DNA of 64,000 nt from Planctomycetaceae bacterium. Its GTDB lineage: Bacteria > Planctomycetota > Planctomycetia > Planctomycetales > Planctomycetaceae. The notes under the pieces are model-generated. The model was not told the DNA's origin and did not search any database. It saw only the letters and a program-made list of their open reading frames with translations. The DNA lies in contig CP051247.1 in assembly GCA_017795105.1 (NCBI GenBank), positions 1,054,001-1,118,000 of the forward strand. The letters are read 5' to 3'. The position numbers and the translations under genes were made by a program. Position 1 is the first letter of the stretch, and every line of letters begins with the position of its first letter. Shown in pieces: positions 28,407 through 36,450 of the stretch.

Positions 28407-29417
28407 ATGAAGATTTCGGTGCGGATGCGTAAAGGCTTTACCCTGATTGAACTGCTGGTCGTGATCGCGATCATTGCCATTCTTGTCGCCCTGCTGCTGC
28501 CAGCGGTTCAGCAGGCACGTGAAGCGGCTCGCCGCAGTTCCTGTAAGAATAATCTCAAGCAGATCGGCCTCGCTCTGCACAACTATCACGACACCTTCTC
28601 GACATTCCCTCCCGGCTATGTCGCTCAGCAAATTGGCGTAACCGCCGGCACCGATGCCGCCAGTTTCTGGGGATGGCAGACCTACATCCTGCCCCAGGTC
28701 GAGCAGAGCGCACTGTACGACCTGATGCAGGTCGGTCAGTCCAATCTGCCCCAGGCTCTTGCAATCGCTTCGACTCGCCAGCAGATGCAGCAGCCAATTG
28801 ACTCGCTGACCTGTCCGTCGGACACCGCGCCTTCGAGCAACTCCAACAATCAGATCAACGATGCGACTCCGACGCCGTATTCGCTGAGCAGTTCGACTTA
28901 TGTGGGCAACAACTCCAGCTTCGCTTCCCTGGCCGTTGCCACCGGCGATACGCTCGTGAGTACGTTCCACGAAACGAGCACGGCCAATGGATGCTTCTGG
29001 AGAAACTCCAAGCTGCAGATGCGTGACATCACCGATGGAACGAGCAACACCATTATGGTCGGCGAGCGGGCCTGGCAGTTGAGCAATTCCGGCGGCAACA
29101 AGCGTGAGTGCGACGGCGGCGTGGTCTTCGGCCTGAACTCCGGAGAGAACCAGAACCTGCGAGCCACCCTGGCCAACGGTTCAGTCGCTCTCAACTCGAC
29201 GGCGACAAGTGTCGGCGGTGTGGCCGCTCCGGATGGAGATGCCTGCCAGTTCGGCTACAGCAGCCTTCACCAGGGCGGTGCCCAGTTCCTGCTGGCCGAT
29301 GGAGCCGTCCGGTTTATCAGCGAAAACATTTCGTCTCAGCCGAACGGCGCCCATAACGATGTCGTCTTCGAAAACCTGCTGAACCGCCACGATGGCAACG
29401 TGCTTGGAGAATTCTAA
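28407..29417 (+). CDS. DUF1559 protein with type IV prepilin-like N-terminus
   Basis: The start is ATG 28407 with GGAGG at 28398-28402; 336 residues. The prepilin signal is RKG/FTLIELLVVIAIIAILV with cleavage after G10. QQAREAARRSSCKNNLKQIG (about residues 38-57) and the DUF1559 domain follow, closing with FLLADGAVRFISENIS. These are planctomycete-specific pseudopilin-like secreted proteins present in very many copies per genome. Export by a type II secretion/type IV pilus-like machinery is inferred from the N-terminus. Function is unknown. A second member is at 40215-41279. Confidence 0.92.
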   Translation: MKISVRMRKGFTLIELLVVIAIIAILVALLLPAVQQAREAARRSSCKNNLKQIGLALHNYHDTFSTFPPGYVAQQIGVTAGTDAASFWGWQTYILPQVEQSALYDLMQVGQSNLPQALAIASTRQQMQQPIDSLTCPSDTAPSSNSNNQINDATPTPYSLSSSTYVGNNSSFASLAVATGDTLVSTFHETSTANGCFWRNSKLQMRDITDGTSNTIMVGERAWQLSNSGGNKRECDGGVVFGLNSGENQNLRATLANGSVALNSTATSVGGVAAPDGDACQFGYSSLHQGGAQFLLADGAVRFISENISSQPNGAHNDVVFENLLNRHDGNVLGEF

Positions 29418-29545
29418 GCAGAAATCGGGAAGCCAGGCTGCGTCTGAAACCAGCCTCAATTCGCTTGTGTCTCAAATCCTGAGTTTCCCCCGAACGGCTT
29501 GATCTTTTTTCTCAGATTTAAGCCCGCTATTTCAGAATTCTGCCC

Positions 29546-29584
29546 GAAGGCCAGTTCAATACGAACTGGCCTTCTTCTTTCTCG
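29546..29584 (+). terminator. Intrinsic terminator after the first DUF1559 gene
   Basis: GAAGGCCAGTTC (29546-29557) pairs perfectly with GAACTGGCCTTC (29563-29574) around AATAC; TTCTTTCTC follows. It lies about 130 bp after the stop. Confidence 0.85.
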
Positions 29585-29936
29585 TCCCTGCGACTTGTCG
29601 GACCGATCAATAATCCCAAGGGTATCCGCCCGGCAAACGGACGCCTTCCCACCACCAGGATCTGGGCAATTTCCCAGGCGTCCAACCACCCGACACCATC
29701 CTCCAGTCGCATCAACATGTTCAAACTTGAAGATCATTGCACAGTTTTGTTGCATCGAATGTCTCCAATGGAAAACATTCATTTCGTGCGAGTGAAGTGA
29801 ACGGATCGCCTAACCTCAATGATTGACGCCACTTAGCGAAATCCCCAAAAAAACCTCATCTTACGGACTGACATTTGCTTATCAGTAATCACACGGAAAA
29901 CGCTCTGGCGTTCTGCCGTGAACCTCAAAGCTGATA

Positions 29937-29964
29937 TTGACATCATATCAGTTAGATTGATAAT
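29937..29964 (+). promoter_or_regulatory. Candidate sigma-70-like promoter
   Basis: TTGACA (29937-29942), a 16-base spacer and GATAAT (29959-29964). No gene starts within 300 bp, so it may drive a long leader of the ArsR-type gene or an unrecognised RNA. Confidence 0.3.
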
Positions 29965-30117
29965 TCGGCCTGCCTCGGGTGAGCGGGCCAACGCACTCGG
30001 AAGGCACGTCGAGAACATGTCTGAAGATTCGAGAACAGAAAAGACCTCCTTTCGTCAGGTTGGATTAACATCAGATCAAGAAATCTTGAATTGTGTTCCA
30101 ACTTCTGGTAAGACCAG

Positions 30118-30145
30118 TTGACATAGGTAGAAATCACGATACGAT
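30118..30145 (+). promoter_or_regulatory. Candidate promoter of the ArsR-type regulator
   Basis: TTGACA (30118-30123), 16-base spacer, TACGAT (30140-30145). The implied start near 30152 leaves a leader of about 125 bases before the ATG at 30277. Confidence 0.4.
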
Positions 30146-30276
30146 TTCCTCAACTTTGAAGGACCCATATCGAGAGTTCTGAGCAACGAAACTTCGCACG
30201 TTGAACGTCCAACCTGGTTGGAAACGTGCTTTCAATCACCGGCCCACCACCCATGCGGCCAAAAAGGAAAATGCTA

Positions 30277-30687
30277 ATGATTACCCCAGTCCCCACGACG
30301 ACTCAGTCTCGGCAGAACGAGGTTCTGCGGGATCGCACACCAGCTCACACTGAAATTGATGAGCAGCTGGAAAAGGACCTTGTTCAGTCCTTCAAACTGC
30401 TGGCAGACGAAACTCGTCTCCGCATCCTGCTCTATCTGCAGAGCTCCGGCGAACTGCACGTGACCGCCCTCTGCGATCTGCTCAAGCAGAGCCAGCCGGC
30501 CGTCAGCCATCACCTCGCCCTGATGCGAGTCGCCGGTCTGATCGAAGCTCGCCGCGATGGCAAGCACAACTTCTACTCGATCCGCACGATCCACTTCTAT
30601 CGCCTGATGTCCGAGTTCTTCTCGGCCATGAAGAAGGATCAGAACGAGATCACCTTCGAAGACTTCACGCTGACCCGCGAAGCCTAA
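30277..30687 (+). CDS. ArsR-family winged-helix transcriptional regulator
   Basis: I start at ATG 30277, which stands eight bases after AAGGA (30264-30268); ATG 30271 is too close. The protein has 136 residues. FKLLADETRLRILLYLQSSG and a recognition helix in LLKQSQPAVSHHLALMR, then the wing EARRDGKHNFYSI, are classic ArsR features. The ELHVCDL-type metal-binding cysteine box is replaced by ELHVTALCDLL, so one Cys remains and metal sensing by the usual alpha-3 site is unlikely. It is monocistronic with its own terminator. Targets and signal are unknown. Confidence 0.9.
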   Translation: MITPVPTTTQSRQNEVLRDRTPAHTEIDEQLEKDLVQSFKLLADETRLRILLYLQSSGELHVTALCDLLKQSQPAVSHHLALMRVAGLIEARRDGKHNFYSIRTIHFYRLMSEFFSAMKKDQNEITFEDFTLTREA

Positions 30688-30705
30688 TTTGAAGTGAATC
30701 GAACA

Positions 30706-30739
30706 GAGCCGCGAAGGATTTCCTTCGCGGCTTTTTTTC
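30706..30739 (+). terminator. Intrinsic terminator after the ArsR-type gene
   Basis: AGCCGCGAAGG (30707-30717) pairs with CCTTCGCGGCT (30722-30732), followed by TTTTTT. Confidence 0.9.
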
Positions 30740-30887
30740 TGCGCTCCCTTTCATGCAGCCCGAGGCACACCCGTCTGTTAGTCGATCGAATCAGCCTCTC
30801 CTGATCCGACCGAGTCCGGGATCAGAAAGTGGCGATGGAGCGGCGTGGAACCTTGAGTCGTACGGTGCAGGCTCTCGAATCGAGCCG

Positions 30888-30916
30888 TTGACTGTTGCCC
30901 GCCCGATCCTTTTAAT
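30888..30916 (+). promoter_or_regulatory. Candidate promoter of carA-ndk
   Basis: TTGACT (30888-30893), a 17-base spacer and TTTAAT (30911-30916), five of six matches in each box, about 70 bp before the carA start. Confidence 0.45.
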
Positions 30917-30984
30917 TTGCCGAACGGTCTGGTAAATTCCGACCGAAATCCTGTTCCGCTCTGTGAAGGAAGATCTCACCGCTA

Positions 30985-32145
30985 ATGTCTGAATCTCGTC
31001 CCGCGAAACTCGCTCTTGCCGATGGCACTGTTTTCACCGGAACTGCATTTGGAGCAGACGGGGAATCCTTCGGGGAAGTTGTTTTCAACACCAGCATGAC
31101 GGGGTATCAGGAGATCATCACCGACCCGTCTTATTGCGGTCAGATCATCGTGATGACCTACCCGCAGATCGGGAACTACGGCGTCAATCCGGAAGATGTG
31201 GAAAGCGGTCGCACGGCTCTAAAGGGCTTCGTTTGCCGCGAACTCTGTGAAAAACCAAGCAATCACCGGGCAACTCACTCCCTTTCGTCCTACCTGAAAG
31301 AAAACGGGATCATCGGGATTCAGGGAATCGATACGCGAGCCCTCGTCCGTCGGATTCGCAGTCAGGGAGCGATGACCGGCGTCCTGTCGACGACCGACCT
31401 GGATGACGCTTCGCTGGTGAAGAAAGCTCAGTCGGCTCCGGAACTCGTCGGCCAGGACTACGTTCGTGAAGTGATGCCGACCGAATGCAGCGGCTGGACC
31501 GAGCCACTTTCGGAACTGGCTCGCAACACCTCCGGCAGCCCCATTCCCCAGGCTGGGGAAGGAAAACGGCCGAAAGTCGTGGCGGTCGATTACGGCATGA
31601 AATGGAACATTCCCCGACATCTGGTCGAGTCGGGTTGCGAAGTCGAGATCGTCCCGGGAACGGCCAGTGCCGAGGAGATCCTGGCACGGAATCCTGACGG
31701 AGTCTTCCTGTCGAACGGCCCCGGCGATCCCCGCCCGCTCGACTACGCCATCAACACGATTCGCGAACTGATGGACAAGAAGCCGATCTTTGGGATCTGC
31801 CTGGGACAGCAGTTGCTCGGCCTGGCGATGGGAGGCGAGATCTTCAAGCTGAAGTTCGGCCACCGTGGCGGAAACCAGCCGGTCCTGAACAAGGAAACGG
31901 GACGCGTCGAAGTGACGAGCCAGAACCACGGCTTCGCAATTGATGAAAAATCGCTTCCCGAGGACGTCGAAGTGACGCATATCAACCTTAATGACAATAC
32001 AGTATCTGGTATCCGCCACCGGACCAAACCGGTGTTCGGAGTCCAGTACCATCCGGAAGCTTCGGCCGGTCCGCACGACAGCCGGTACCTGTTCGATCGC
32101 TTCCTGCAATCGATGCAAGAACCGACCGGCCAAGCAGCCCAGTAA
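30985..32145 (+). CDS. carA: Carbamoyl-phosphate synthase small subunit (glutaminase)
   Basis: The protein has 386 residues. The N-terminal CPSase_sm_chain domain includes VVFNTSMTGYQEIITDPSY and GIQGIDTRALVRRIR. The class I glutamine amidotransferase domain has LSNGPGDPRPL, the nucleophile C272 in GICLGQQLLGLAMGG and the His/Glu pair in VQYHPEASAGP. It hydrolyses glutamine to feed ammonia to CarB for pyrimidine and arginine synthesis. carB is not adjacent. Ndk follows 33 bp downstream, so both are probably one transcript. Confidence 0.97.
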   Translation: MSESRPAKLALADGTVFTGTAFGADGESFGEVVFNTSMTGYQEIITDPSYCGQIIVMTYPQIGNYGVNPEDVESGRTALKGFVCRELCEKPSNHRATHSLSSYLKENGIIGIQGIDTRALVRRIRSQGAMTGVLSTTDLDDASLVKKAQSAPELVGQDYVREVMPTECSGWTEPLSELARNTSGSPIPQAGEGKRPKVVAVDYGMKWNIPRHLVESGCEVEIVPGTASAEEILARNPDGVFLSNGPGDPRPLDYAINTIRELMDKKPIFGICLGQQLLGLAMGGEIFKLKFGHRGGNQPVLNKETGRVEVTSQNHGFAIDEKSLPEDVEVTHINLNDNTVSGIRHRTKPVFGVQYHPEASAGPHDSRYLFDRFLQSMQEPTGQAAQ

Positions 32146-32178
32146 TCTCACCGACACAGCAATTTGATTGAAAGCGTT

Positions 32179-32643
32179 ATGTCACAAGAGCGGACGTTGA
32201 TTCTCCTGAAACCTGATGCCGTACAGCGCCGTCTGATTGGCCGCATTCTCAGTCGGATTGAAGACAAAGGCTACAAAATCGCTGGCCTGAAGCTGATTCA
32301 GGTCACCCCGGAACTGGCTCGGAAGCATTACGCCGAGCACGTTGAAAAGCCGTTCTACCCCAACCTGGAAGAGTTCATCACCAGTTCCCCGGTGGTCGCT
32401 CTGGTCGTTGAAGGTCCGGAAGCGATTTCAGTCATGCGAAGCATGATGGGGGCCACCAACGGTCGTGCCGCGAATTCCGGCACGATTCGTGGCGATTTTG
32501 GGTCGTCCCGTCAAATGAACCTGATTCATGGCAGCGACGGACCGGAAGCCGCCCAGCGGGAAATCGAGATCTATTTCGAACCGCACGAACTGCACGAGTA
32601 CTCGCTGGCACTGAGCAGCTTCCTCGTCGCGAGCGACGAATAG
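32179..32643 (+). CDS. ndk: Nucleoside diphosphate kinase
   Basis: I start at ATG 32179 (MSQERTLILLKPDAVQRRLI); TTG 32164 would add five residues. The protein has 154 residues, near the usual 140-150. The phosphorylated His is H117 in NLIHGSDGPEAA. RPFYPNL-like (KPFYPNLEEFITS) and the GATNGRAANSGTIRGDFG stretch are present. It balances NTP pools and is likely co-expressed with carA. Confidence 0.96.
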   Translation: MSQERTLILLKPDAVQRRLIGRILSRIEDKGYKIAGLKLIQVTPELARKHYAEHVEKPFYPNLEEFITSSPVVALVVEGPEAISVMRSMMGATNGRAANSGTIRGDFGSSRQMNLIHGSDGPEAAQREIEIYFEPHELHEYSLALSSFLVASDE

Positions 32644-32835
32644 TCAGATTCTCCCTCGATCAGACCGCTTTGCTCCCGGTGCGCTGTGACTGATCTTTCG
32701 GTCCCGTGAGCATTTGCGGTATATTGCGGATCAGAAACGCTGGGGTCGGGCAGACGTGCCCTCGGAACTGCATGCATTGCGCAGCTGCCGAACTGACTCC
32801 AGACATTCTCCAGGCGGGAAGGGACTCCCCGGGGC

Positions 32836-35133
32836 ATGTACGATCCCCCCTCACGTGATCTGATTGCGCGGCTAGAACAGCATACCTCCTGCCGAGAGCG
32901 GGATGTGCTTCGCTGCCGCGCGGCTGTTCATCGCCTGGCGACTGATCTGCCCGCCTTCGATTCGATCTGGCTGGATGCTCTCGTACAGCGTCGTAAACTC
33001 TCTCCGTATCAGGCCGACTGCCTCGCGACCGGTCGCGAGACCAGATTGCGTGTCGGCAATTTCTACGTGATCGCTCCCATCGCCGGCGATCGAGTCACGC
33101 GACGTTTTCTGGGACAGTCGGCGAATGGAAACCAGTTCGTATTCATCGATCAGTACGACGCAGCCGATCGTTCCCCCTCGGAACTTCAGGATGACCTGAC
33201 CGATCTGCGACGCCGCCTCGGCGGTCTTTCCCGGCTGGCGTCGGCAGGACTTCCGATAGAGATTATCGAAGATCGCGGCTCGGTCTCCATGATCCACGAG
33301 TATCAGCACGGCGTCACCGTTGAAGAACTCCTTGTGCGACGCGGTCGGTTTCCCGAGCCGCTCGTTCGCACGCTCACTCAACAGCTGCTGCAACATCTGC
33401 GCAATTTCCATCAGACGGGGATGGTGCACGGCGACTTACGTCCGCGAAATCTGATGCTCAACCGGCGTGGACAACTGCGAATTCTTAACACGGGCGTCCT
33501 GCCTGCCGTTCAACCCGTGTGGACTCTGCAGACTCCCCTTCCCTTCGACGCCTATGATCATCTGGCTCCCGAGATGATTCGAACCGGAGCCTGGACCACG
33601 GAGACCGATCTGTACGCCGCCGGCTGCCTGCTATGGCAGATCGCTTGCGGTCGCCCGCCACACTACTCGACCGATCCGTTCTTCAAGATCAACGCCCACA
33701 TCGAACAAACGATTCCACACGTCCACGAGTTTGCCCCGGATATCGACCCGGAGACGGCCGATCTGATCTATGCTCTAACTCGACCGGAGCCCGCCGAGCG
33801 CCTGCGTGTTCTCAATGCAGCCGACTCTCGGCGTCCGGGAGAACGGGTCACGGGTCCGCAGCAGATTGCCCGATACGTTCAACGATTCGAACAACCCCGC
33901 TCCGCCATTCCACGAACAAGAGCCGAACTGGCCACTGACTATGGCGTACTGACAACGGTCGCCTGTCTGGTCTGCATGATCCTCTGGGCGGCTGGGGGTT
34001 CGGTGCCGGCGACATGGCAGATGGCCGAATCGGTGATCAGACCAGCGGCCATCGAACCGGCCGAACCTAACAAGCGGGTGCCGAACGCGGCAGCTACATC
34101 TTCCGCGACCGACTTGACCGAACTGCCTCAACCCGATCAGCGAGGTATTATCAGGCTCACTCCCGGCACCAGATACAAAGCTCGTGAGATCGGAGCGGTC
34201 GGCCCGCTCACGGTTGTCGTCGTCGACGACGCCCAACGGGACGACAAGTCGCCGCAGCAGCCTCCTGAAATTGTAATCGGCGATGATCCGTGGCGAATTG
34301 CGGCGACCGAGTTCTCGCTCTCTCAGGTCACACTCACCCATCAGTCGCCCGCTCCCGGTAGTCGGCATCCCGGTGCATTGCTCGTCTGCCAGTCTTCGAA
34401 TCTTCGAGTCAACTCCTGTAGTTTCCGCGACGAAGTGACCGTTTCTCAGGCAGACATGCCGAACGCTCCTTTGACACGCGCGATCGCCTGGAAGCCGATC
34501 AGTGACGAGGAAGCCAACAGCGGTCGGATTGAGCTGGCCAATTGCCAATTCCTGCAGAACGGAGCCGGCTTGCTGGTCGCGGGAACGGCTCGAGAGATCT
34601 CTCTGATCAACTGCCTGAAAGTCCGGTCGGGGAATGGCGTTGAGATTCTCTGTCGGGCCAGCCGCTCGCTGCCGACGATTCGCTGCGAGCAGGTGACACT
34701 GCGAGAAGCCGATAATCTGGTTTATCTCGACTGCACGGGGCATGAACAGTCTGGACCGATTCAGCTCGACATTGAAGCGACGAACTGCGTCTTCAAGTTC
34801 CGCGAAGAAGGATCGAGCCTGGTGGCCATTGCTGCGACCTCCTCTCCGGCTCGAAACATTCGCGCGATCAATTTGCTCGGCCAGATGCTGCTGGTTTCCA
34901 ATCCCGGTCCGACAGTTTCGTGGTGGAATCCGACTCGCAAAGTCGCCACTCCCCTGCAGACGGAAGGCGTGATTGAAGGCATTCTGCCCTACAGCGTCGA
35001 GTTCGCCGGGCCACTCTCCAGCCAGTTTCGCGATTCCGAACTCAAGAGCTACGAAGGCCCTCGCTGGAATTCCATGATGCCCGGCATCCAGACCGCCACG
35101 ACCTTCGCGCCGGCAGAGAGTTTGTTCCGGTAG
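32836..35133 (+). CDS. Membrane pseudokinase (Ser/Thr kinase-like) with extracellular beta-helix-like domain
   Basis: The protein has 765 residues. Residues about 70-340 follow a protein-kinase fold: glycine loop region degenerate, the ATP-binding Lys apparently missing in FVFIDQY, catalytic loop MVHGDLRPRNLML (about 196-208, HGD instead of HRD and Arg for the catalytic-loop Lys), and the DFG motif replaced by ILNTGVL. APEM and DLYAAGCLLWQIACGRPP are kept. A membrane segment lies at about 371-388. The outer part (about 430-765) has repeated short strands with SCSFRDE- and NCQFLQNG-type turns, like a right-handed beta-helix. It is most likely inactive as a kinase and may act as a scaffold or receptor. 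No clear operon partner. Confidence 0.75.
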   Translation: MYDPPSRDLIARLEQHTSCRERDVLRCRAAVHRLATDLPAFDSIWLDALVQRRKLSPYQADCLATGRETRLRVGNFYVIAPIAGDRVTRRFLGQSANGNQFVFIDQYDAADRSPSELQDDLTDLRRRLGGLSRLASAGLPIEIIEDRGSVSMIHEYQHGVTVEELLVRRGRFPEPLVRTLTQQLLQHLRNFHQTGMVHGDLRPRNLMLNRRGQLRILNTGVLPAVQPVWTLQTPLPFDAYDHLAPEMIRTGAWTTETDLYAAGCLLWQIACGRPPHYSTDPFFKINAHIEQTIPHVHEFAPDIDPETADLIYALTRPEPAERLRVLNAADSRRPGERVTGPQQIARYVQRFEQPRSAIPRTRAELATDYGVLTTVACLVCMILWAAGGSVPATWQMAESVIRPAAIEPAEPNKRVPNAAATSSATDLTELPQPDQRGIIRLTPGTRYKAREIGAVGPLTVVVVDDAQRDDKSPQQPPEIVIGDDPWRIAATEFSLSQVTLTHQSPAPGSRHPGALLVCQSSNLRVNSCSFRDEVTVSQADMPNAPLTRAIAWKPISDEEANSGRIELANCQFLQNGAGLLVAGTAREISLINCLKVRSGNGVEILCRASRSLPTIRCEQVTLREADNLVYLDCTGHEQSGPIQLDIEATNCVFKFREEGSSLVAIAATSSPARNIRAINLLGQMLLVSNPGPTVSWWNPTRKVATPLQTEGVIEGILPYSVEFAGPLSSQFRDSELKSYEGPRWNSMMPGIQTATTFAPAESLFR

Positions 35134-35164
35134 AACTGTCGAGCAGGCACTCTCGTTGACGGAG

Positions 35165-35181
35165 TCGGATCTTCGATCCGA
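35165..35181 (+). terminator. Small hairpin between convergent genes
   Basis: TCGGATC (35165-35171) and GATCCGA (35175-35181) form a perfect seven-pair stem with loop TTC, 32 bp after the pseudokinase stop. No T-tract follows, so termination is uncertain. Confidence 0.3.
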
Positions 35182-35241
35182 TGGGGCATTGCAACCGACA
35201 CTTCGGGTGTGGATATGTGCCGCTTCGAGTCATTGTCTGAT

Positions 35242-36078
35242 CTATGCGGCGGTGACTTTCGTTTGCCCAGTCATGGCGGACAGGACGACATCGAGGTCGG
35301 AACCTGCGACTTCGCTTTCCTGGGCGAAGCCGACGACGGAACCGATGGCGTAAACACCGGTCGTCCAGGTTTCGAAATTGCCGTTGCACCAGATCCGCCC
35401 CGAGTCATCGGCCTGAAGACCAGCCGCACTCAGGTTGAGTCCGCTCGTGTTGCCCACGCGTCCAACAGCGAGCAGTACACGGTCCACATGCAGGATCTCT
35501 CCCGACTCGAGATAGAGCGTCAACTCGCCTGCTGAAGCATCGATTCCCGCCAGACCGTTTCCAAGATGAACTGTTTCGCGGGTGGCGAGAGCCGTGGCAT
35601 GCTGACGTGACCGAGCAATCCGATTCGAGGAGAGCCGCAGCTTCTCGCTCGATTCGATGCAGTGAAGTTCACGACAGCGGCCGAGCAGCTGTTCCCGAAT
35701 CGACTGTCCGATCAGGCCCATCCCAACGATCGCGACCCGTTCCTCGGTTCCACAGGCAGAGATCTCCTCCGCCTGCTGGATCCGTGAGGATTCAGGGAGA
35801 TGCGGAAGCCGCCGTGGCGTGCTCCCCGTTGCGATGACGATTCGCTCGGCGGAAATGTGGTGGGGACCAGCTGACGTCTCGCAGCAAACTTCGTGTGCGG
35901 AAGCAAAATGAAACGGTCCCACGATGCGATCGACATTCCAAGGGAGAGCAATGTCGTCCGCGTCCTGAGCAATCACCCACGCAATGCGGGCGAATTCCTG
36001 CGACGCCTTCTGGAGCAACGCGCCTGCCACGGTATCGTTGCCCAGAATGACCAGATCGTAGTGTTGCGTCGTGTTCAT
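35242..36078 (-). CDS. Reduced flavoprotein-like protein of the pyridine nucleotide-disulfide oxidoreductase family
   Basis: The protein has 278 residues, against about 460 for its nearest recognisable relatives, the SthA/Lpd-type enzymes. The N-terminal FAD motif is degenerate (DLVILGNDTVAGALL, no GxGxxG), the redox CxxxxC is absent and the dimerisation domain is missing. The NAD-binding Rossmann motif is kept (VAIVGMGLIGQSI), as are RIVIATGSTPRRLP and VLLAVGRVGNTSGL. The last FAD-contacting Asp is replaced by Ser in GVYAIGSVVGF. No stop codon or frameshift interrupts it, so it is a reduced but intact gene whose FAD binding is doubtful. Its role is unknown. Confidence 0.65.
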   Translation of the reverse strand: MNTTQHYDLVILGNDTVAGALLQKASQEFARIAWVIAQDADDIALPWNVDRIVGPFHFASAHEVCCETSAGPHHISAERIVIATGSTPRRLPHLPESSRIQQAEEISACGTEERVAIVGMGLIGQSIREQLLGRCRELHCIESSEKLRLSSNRIARSRQHATALATRETVHLGNGLAGIDASAGELTLYLESGEILHVDRVLLAVGRVGNTSGLNLSAAGLQADDSGRIWCNGNFETWTTGVYAIGSVVGFAQESEVAGSDLDVVLSAMTGQTKVTAA

Positions 36079-36450
36079 GATGTGAGATCCGTTTCACAGC
36101 ATCCGCTTACGAAGACCAGAGAGACTTTTCCGTCGAGTGACACTAACTAGAATCGGCAGGATGGAGGATCTGAGGGATGTATTCCCTTCATTACCCGCGA
36201 CGGCTGAATAATCTGCTGCGGCTGCGCGGACTTTGCCGGTTATACTGCTGGTGCACTTTCTGCGGCGTGGCGATTTCCGCGAAAGAGTGAATCTGGTGAA
36301 TTCTTCAGTGATTGACGTTGCGTTTGTGAACCGTGCCGAATTTCGTGCGTTAGGTTTGCAACACGTCTCTACGGAAACATCGCGGCAACGGGGGTCGATG
36401 CCGCGAGAACTCTTCCGGACCCAAATCCCGATTCTGAGGATAGATTCACG
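36079..36450. other. Divergent intergenic region, no gene seen
   Basis: These 372 bp lie between the reduced flavoprotein gene (minus) and the first SPFH gene (plus). No convincing promoter, palindrome or small gene was found. Confidence 0.45.

Larger units (their letters stand above)
29418..30276. other. Intergenic region: terminator and candidate promoters, no gene
   Basis: After the DUF1559 terminator (29546-29584) nothing is protein-like. The region is richer in A and T than most of the window. It contains two sigma-70-type promoter candidates: TTGACA-16-GATAAT at 29937-29964 and TTGACA-16-TACGAT at 30118-30145. Confidence 0.5.

Noticed and set aside
29456..30121. Several short frames on both strands between the first DUF1559 gene and the ArsR-type gene
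   Set aside because: No ribosome binding sites, no hydrophobic or domain pattern; one overlaps a clear terminator.
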